Shown: piece after piece, positions 62,301-64,000 of the stretch
How positions within the stretch are numbered: the first letter of the stretch is position 1
How the letters are laid out: every line of letters begins with the position of its first letter
From: Cristatella mucedo
Lineage: Eukaryota; Bryozoa; Phylactolaemata; Cristatellidae
Assembly (NCBI GenBank): GCA_009760855.2
Contig: WPIO01000004.1
Span: 4,332,001 to 4,396,000 of the forward strand
Direction: 5' to 3'
Length of the DNA stretch: 64,000 bases
Program-made: the position numbers and the translations under genes
Notes under the pieces: generated by a model
What the model was told of the DNA's origin: nothing
Seen by the model: only the letters and a program-made list of their open reading frames with translations
Database searches by the model: none

Positions 62301-63140
62301 TACGCAGGAGAGTTTTGTATAGCGCACTCACAGCCTAAGCGGCTTTCGGTACGCAGTCGGTAGCCAACAGACTTCGTCTCACGCAACAAAGAGAAAGTGG
62401 GAAGCATAGCGAAGTCAGGAGAGCAGTTGAGGTAGTGAGTAGCATAGAAGTAGCAGCTCAGGACCGCTGAAAAGGACATAGTCGGCAGCTGGAGAGTAGT
62501 TGGGGACAAAGCCGGTCGCCTTGCCGCCTATTCCACTGCCGCGAATTTTCGGGCAACTTGGACTTCGCCGACCAGCAGCGACGGCGAAGGCTGGCGGATA
62601 CCTAGCGCCAACAAGGGGAGACAACTACAGCTAGTCGACTGGTCCACGAGGAGAGACTCTGCGGGCACTCTAAGAGGTTCGTCTGCGACCATAGTCGTAA
62701 CGCCGAGCAACACAGCTGCCACGCTGGCCATCCAGACAGCCATCGTCCGAATGCCATAAGCGAGGCCGAAGTGGGCGAGGCGGCACACTCGGTAGGCGAT
62801 CGATCACAGCGGTGGGGGGGGGTGTGTGAAAGGGGAGACGGCTCACCCCGGCCCCGGCTGTTGTAGACGACTTTCTCGCTCCACGGCCCCGGTCCGGCGC
62901 TGGTGAACGCCTTGATCATGAACTGGTAGTCGACTCGCGGCTCGAGGCCCACGACCTGGATCTTGGTCTCGGACGTGTTAACCTGCATCACGTCCAGGGC
63001 GTCGCTGGCCTTGCTGTAGTACATCTGATACATGATAATCTCGCCGTGCCGCATGTCAAGCAGAGGCGGCTCCCACGACAAAACGATGGCGGTCGAGTCT
63101 TTCGGCACGGCCGAGATGTTTCGCGGCGAGCCGGTGGGAA
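52051..63140 (-). CDS. LAR: LAR-type (type IIa) receptor protein tyrosine phosphatase, 3' part of spliced gene
   Basis: Type IIa RPTPs (LAR/PTPRF, PTPRS, PTPRD, fly Dlar) are neuronal and epithelial adhesion receptors that dephosphorylate phosphotyrosine at the inner membrane face. Fourteen exons, all phase-compatible, encode in order: two whole FN3 domains, a third FN3 split over two exons, the membrane-proximal ectodomain, a valine-rich transmembrane helix with an RRR stop-transfer, catalytic domain D1 (KNRY loop, [17 protein letters not shown]) and D2 ([21 protein letters not shown]), ending SFDHM then stop. D1 keeps all catalytic residues; D2 has the Glu-for-Asp change typical of LAR D2, so it should be nearly inactive. 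The first exon seen opens in phase 1, so the Ig domains and remaining FN3 repeats lie beyond the right edge. An AATAAA on the minus strand (51243-51248) lies 0.8 kb past the stop. Confidence 0.96.
52233..52368 (-). CDS. LAR: LAR D2 exon, P-loop
   Basis: Joined to the previous exon it reads [16 protein letters not shown]: the Cys and Arg remain but the usual Ala after Ser is Thr. [20 protein letters not shown] follows. 45 codons after the split Ser. Acceptor GCCTTGCAG, donor GAC|GTAAGT. Confidence 0.94.
53055..53205 (-). mobile_element. SINE-B copy in LAR intron
   Basis: CCGCCACTTGCAGTGGCCAA body and GGACTCGAACCTGTGA B box in reverse, then CACCTTACCTCCTGGTCGAA; diverged. Confidence 0.82.
53250..53425 (-). 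mobile_element. SINE-B, best-preserved copy
   Basis: Minus strand head GGCTCACTAGGTAAGGCG (A box) and GTGGGTTCGAATCCTGC (perfect B box); body hairpin ACCACTGCAAGCAGTGGT; terminal hairpin AGCTGTTAAATCAGCT. The head also has a palindromic GACCTCGGCCCCGAGGTC. Confidence 0.93.
53645..53799 (-). CDS. LAR: LAR D2 exon, modified WPD loop
   Basis: [20 protein letters not shown] carries Glu instead of the catalytic Asp, the known D2 change. [20 protein letters not shown] is almost invariant. Ends ITVHC plus AG, so the P-loop is split by an intron right after the Cys codon. Donor GCAG|GTACGT. Confidence 0.96.
53912..54343 (-). CDS. LAR: LAR D2 exon
   Basis: 144 codons, phase 0 to 0. [20 protein letters not shown] has Leu in place of the Tyr of the KNRY loop, as in vertebrate LAR D2. 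[33 protein letters not shown] and [19 protein letters not shown] follow. Acceptor GCGTCTTGCAG, donor AGG|GTAGGA. Confidence 0.97.
54554..55000 (-). CDS. LAR: LAR D1 catalytic exon (WPD loop, P-loop, Q-loop)
   Basis: Contains [10 protein letters not shown] with the general-acid Asp, [14 protein letters not shown] with catalytic Cys and Arg, and QTEDQYIF of the Q-loop. [14 protein letters not shown] is the D1-D2 linker helix typical of LAR. 149 codons; acceptor CTGCGTGCAG, donor AAG|GTCAGA. D1 should be an active phosphatase. Confidence 0.97.
55036..55135 (-). mobile_element. L2-A LINE tail stub in LAR intron
   Basis: AATAATAATTCATTTGATAT and CTCAATCTCTTTCTAGGCAC hairpin arm in reverse; begins about 35 bp 5' (gene orientation) of a LAR exon. 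Confidence 0.83.
55136..55507. other. LAR intron, unassigned
   Basis: GC-rich intron sequence without recognised content. Confidence 0.35.
55508..55726 (-). CDS. LAR: LAR D1 exon
   Basis: 73 codons, phase 0 at both ends. [20 protein letters not shown] and [11 protein letters not shown] are PTP motifs; [13 protein letters not shown] closes the exon. Acceptor CGCGCGCAG, donor CGG|GTGCGT. Confidence 0.96.
55961..56274 (-). CDS. LAR: LAR D1 exon, wedge and KNRY loop
   Basis: [40 protein letters not shown] and [17 protein letters not shown] are nearly identical to vertebrate LAR D1; KNRY is the phosphotyrosine-recognition loop. A few residues (around GGCPL) are inserted before [19 protein letters not shown]. 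Donor CAG|GTGAGC. Confidence 0.97.
56416..56731 (-). CDS. LAR: LAR transmembrane and juxtamembrane exon
   Basis: Acceptor CCCTCGGTAG, donor CAAG|GTCGAG. A short ectodomain stalk ([18 protein letters not shown], comparable to YATSPYSDPV) precedes a very valine-rich membrane helix ([15 protein letters not shown]), the RRRNRPKK stop-transfer, and [13 protein letters not shown], the conserved LAR juxtamembrane motif just before D1. Confidence 0.94.
56918..56993. repeat. (AG)n microsatellite
   Basis: About 75 bp of AG on the plus strand in a LAR intron. Confidence 0.97.
57615..57680. repeat. Three-copy short tandem repeat
   Basis: Units of 24 bp around CGGAGGGATCAATCTGCTCC, the third diverged. 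Confidence 0.8.
58196..58378 (-). CDS. LAR: LAR membrane-proximal ectodomain exon (5' end tentative)
   Basis: [35 protein letters not shown] match vertebrate KPYIAAHFDVLP...[21 protein letters not shown]. Donor AATAGG|GTAAGC. The start uses acceptor GACATGTGCAG, adding RRQAVADQ; an alternative acceptor begins the exon at 58354. The multi-basic furin-type site of vertebrate LAR is reduced to RR here, or sits on an unrecognised small exon in the 566-bp intron upstream. Confidence 0.88.
58945..59126 (-). CDS. LAR: LAR membrane-proximal ectodomain exon
   Basis: Acceptor TCCCACTTGCAG, donor [28 protein letters not shown] aligns with the GYYIIIVPLKKSRGKF strand of vertebrate LAR ectodomains. The incoming split codon (G plus TG) fits the previous exon. 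Confidence 0.87.
59310..59365. repeat. (AG)n microsatellite
   Basis: AG tract in a LAR intron immediately after an exon donor (gene orientation). Confidence 0.96.
59387..59609 (-). CDS. LAR: LAR FN3 exon (second half of a domain)
   Basis: Acceptor CATTCCAAG (AAG), donor [18 protein letters not shown] completes strand [21 protein letters not shown] is the E-F tyrosine-corner region of FN3. A (CT)n tract on this strand lies just beyond the donor. Confidence 0.9.
59741..60005. repeat. C-rich minisatellite, about 20-bp units
   Basis: About thirteen variants of CCCTTCCCCCACCTTCCGCC. Reads as Pro-rich or Gly-rich frames on either strand, which I do not regard as coding. Confidence 0.95.
60729..61062 (+). 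pseudogene. L2-B LINE 3' end in LAR intron
   Basis: From [20 protein letters not shown] to the TAA, then 3' UTR and ACATT tail; almost identical to 14636-14965. Opposite orientation to LAR. Confidence 0.9.
61230..61336 (-). CDS. LAR: LAR FN3 exon (first half of a domain)
   Basis: Acceptor CTCCGTTGCAG, donor [33 protein letters not shown] and TTGTTYS are strands A to C of an FN3 domain that continues in the exon at 59387-59609. Confidence 0.9.
61390..61485. repeat. Short GTCTGAC-type tandem/inverted repeats
   Basis: GTCTGACTGAACGTC occurs twice and is followed by related GTCTGAC units in a LAR intron. Confidence 0.75.
61816..62130 (-). CDS. LAR: LAR FN3-domain exon
   Basis: Second FN3 cassette, again phase 1 to phase 1. 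Contains [31 protein letters not shown] and [20 protein letters not shown]. Donor AGAG|GTGAGT. An L2-B copy (62250-62475) sits about 120 bp upstream of its acceptor. Confidence 0.95.
62250..62475 (-). mobile_element. L2-B LINE 3' end in LAR intron
   Basis: GTATCTCCGTCTGTAACTCC tail and last codons ([19 protein letters not shown]) on the minus strand, the same orientation as LAR. Confidence 0.87.
62847..63140 (-). CDS. LAR: LAR FN3-domain exon
   Basis: One exon equals one fibronectin III domain with phase-1 introns at both ends, the usual FN3 cassette pattern. [20 protein letters not shown] opens the domain, with SWEPP, YQMYYSK and [19 protein letters not shown] as core strands. Donor CCGGG|GTGAGC. 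Confidence 0.95.
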
Positions 63141-63378
63141 CTGAGCAAAAAGCATGCTTCGGCTCAATCGGCGACGCAGGCGACACTCGACGAAGCCGCA
63201 AGACAGCGAGCAAATGAGCAGAGGCAAACGGAAGCGGCTTTGCAACCGAGTGCGCAGCAGTGCTTCTAGGCTCGAGAAAGCTGGGCTCTGCGAAAAAGGC
63301 GTCGGGCTTTTACTGTCCATCGCAGCACTGAGCATCGTGCTGGCTCGTGCTCCCCGTGCAGGGAACCCCGGCCCGGAA

Positions 63379-63423
<45 letters not shown>

Positions 63424-63483
63424 CACACACACAGGCACACACACACAGGCACACACACAGGCACACACACAGGCACGCACAGG

Positions 63484-63548
<65 letters not shown>

Positions 63549-64000
63549 GCACGCACACACCACAGGCCTTAGACAAGGCGGGAACAAGCAAACTGCGCGA
63601 TTGCAGTGCAGACGTCAACGAAATTACAGGCCATCGGCACAAGCAGCTTACATAAAATCTGACGTCAGCTAAGTGGCTTTTGACTTACGACGAACTCTCG
63701 GCGGTCAAATCTGTCGACCTCGACTCATTTCCGAATCGCTGCACCACCGGCTGTGGTCACACCAGCAGCATGTTCGACCGCAGAACTGGGGGAGGCCTCA
63801 CACAGACAGACAGACATACAGAGAGGCATACACACGTGCACGTGCTTATGTGCACATCTTGGTCCACGCGAACGAGCAATGTCCCTCTACTCACTGTCTA
63901 GTAGGCCAGTTAGGGCCTCGTGACGGCCAAACAATTTAGTCTTTGTAGGGGTCATAATGCAATGCCCCGCTCCCTGTGAACGGCAGCCATGCCACCCACC
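63141..64000. other. LAR intron to window edge
   Basis: Holds the CA tract; no further FN3 exon recognised, so the next upstream LAR exon lies beyond the window. Confidence 0.5.
63379..63545. repeat. (CA)n microsatellite
   Basis: About 165 bp of CA with GGCACACACA variants; gives Thr-His or Cys-Val frames that are not genes. Confidence 0.97.

Noticed and set aside
63154-63672. His/Thr-rich or Cys/Val-rich protein frames
   Set aside because: Translation of a (CA)n microsatellite.

Overview
This window is animal (metazoan) nuclear DNA from an invertebrate-like genome. It carries two spliced genes with phase-consistent GT-AG introns, long dinucleotide microsatellites, many 5'-truncated non-LTR retrotransposons (LINEs), tRNA-derived SINEs and DNA-transposon remnants. 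I see no bacterial operons, CRISPR arrays or viral genes. The species cannot be fixed from sequence alone.

Layout. 1-15 kb: repeat-rich upstream DNA with a GC- and CpG-rich stretch at about 4.85-6.65 kb that could hold a promoter. 15.16-41.47 kb, plus strand: EFR3, the plasma-membrane scaffold that recruits PI4-kinase III alpha; 18 coding exons were traced with matching phases, and only the short initiator exon was not found. 41.5-52.0 kb: intergenic transposon territory, including a dead hAT transposase split by a pogo/Tigger-like element (itself split by a LINE) and by a 0.94-kb inverted-repeat (foldback) element. 52.05-63.14 kb, minus strand: the 3' part of a type IIa (LAR-type) receptor tyrosine phosphatase, from membrane-proximal fibronectin III domains through the transmembrane helix to both phosphatase domains; its 5' part (Ig and other FN3 domains) lies beyond the right edge. 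The two genes converge.

Repeats. Three LINE lineages of the L2/CR1 type are called here L2-A (tail ends in ATT repeats), L2-B (tail ends in ACATT repeats) and LINE-C (tail resembles SINE-A). Two tRNA-headed SINE families are called SINE-A (LINE-like 3' tail) and SINE-B (tail with two small hairpins). These names are local labels. EFR3 and LAR do not act in one known pathway; both work at the inner face of the plasma membrane, but their adjacency here needs no functional explanation.
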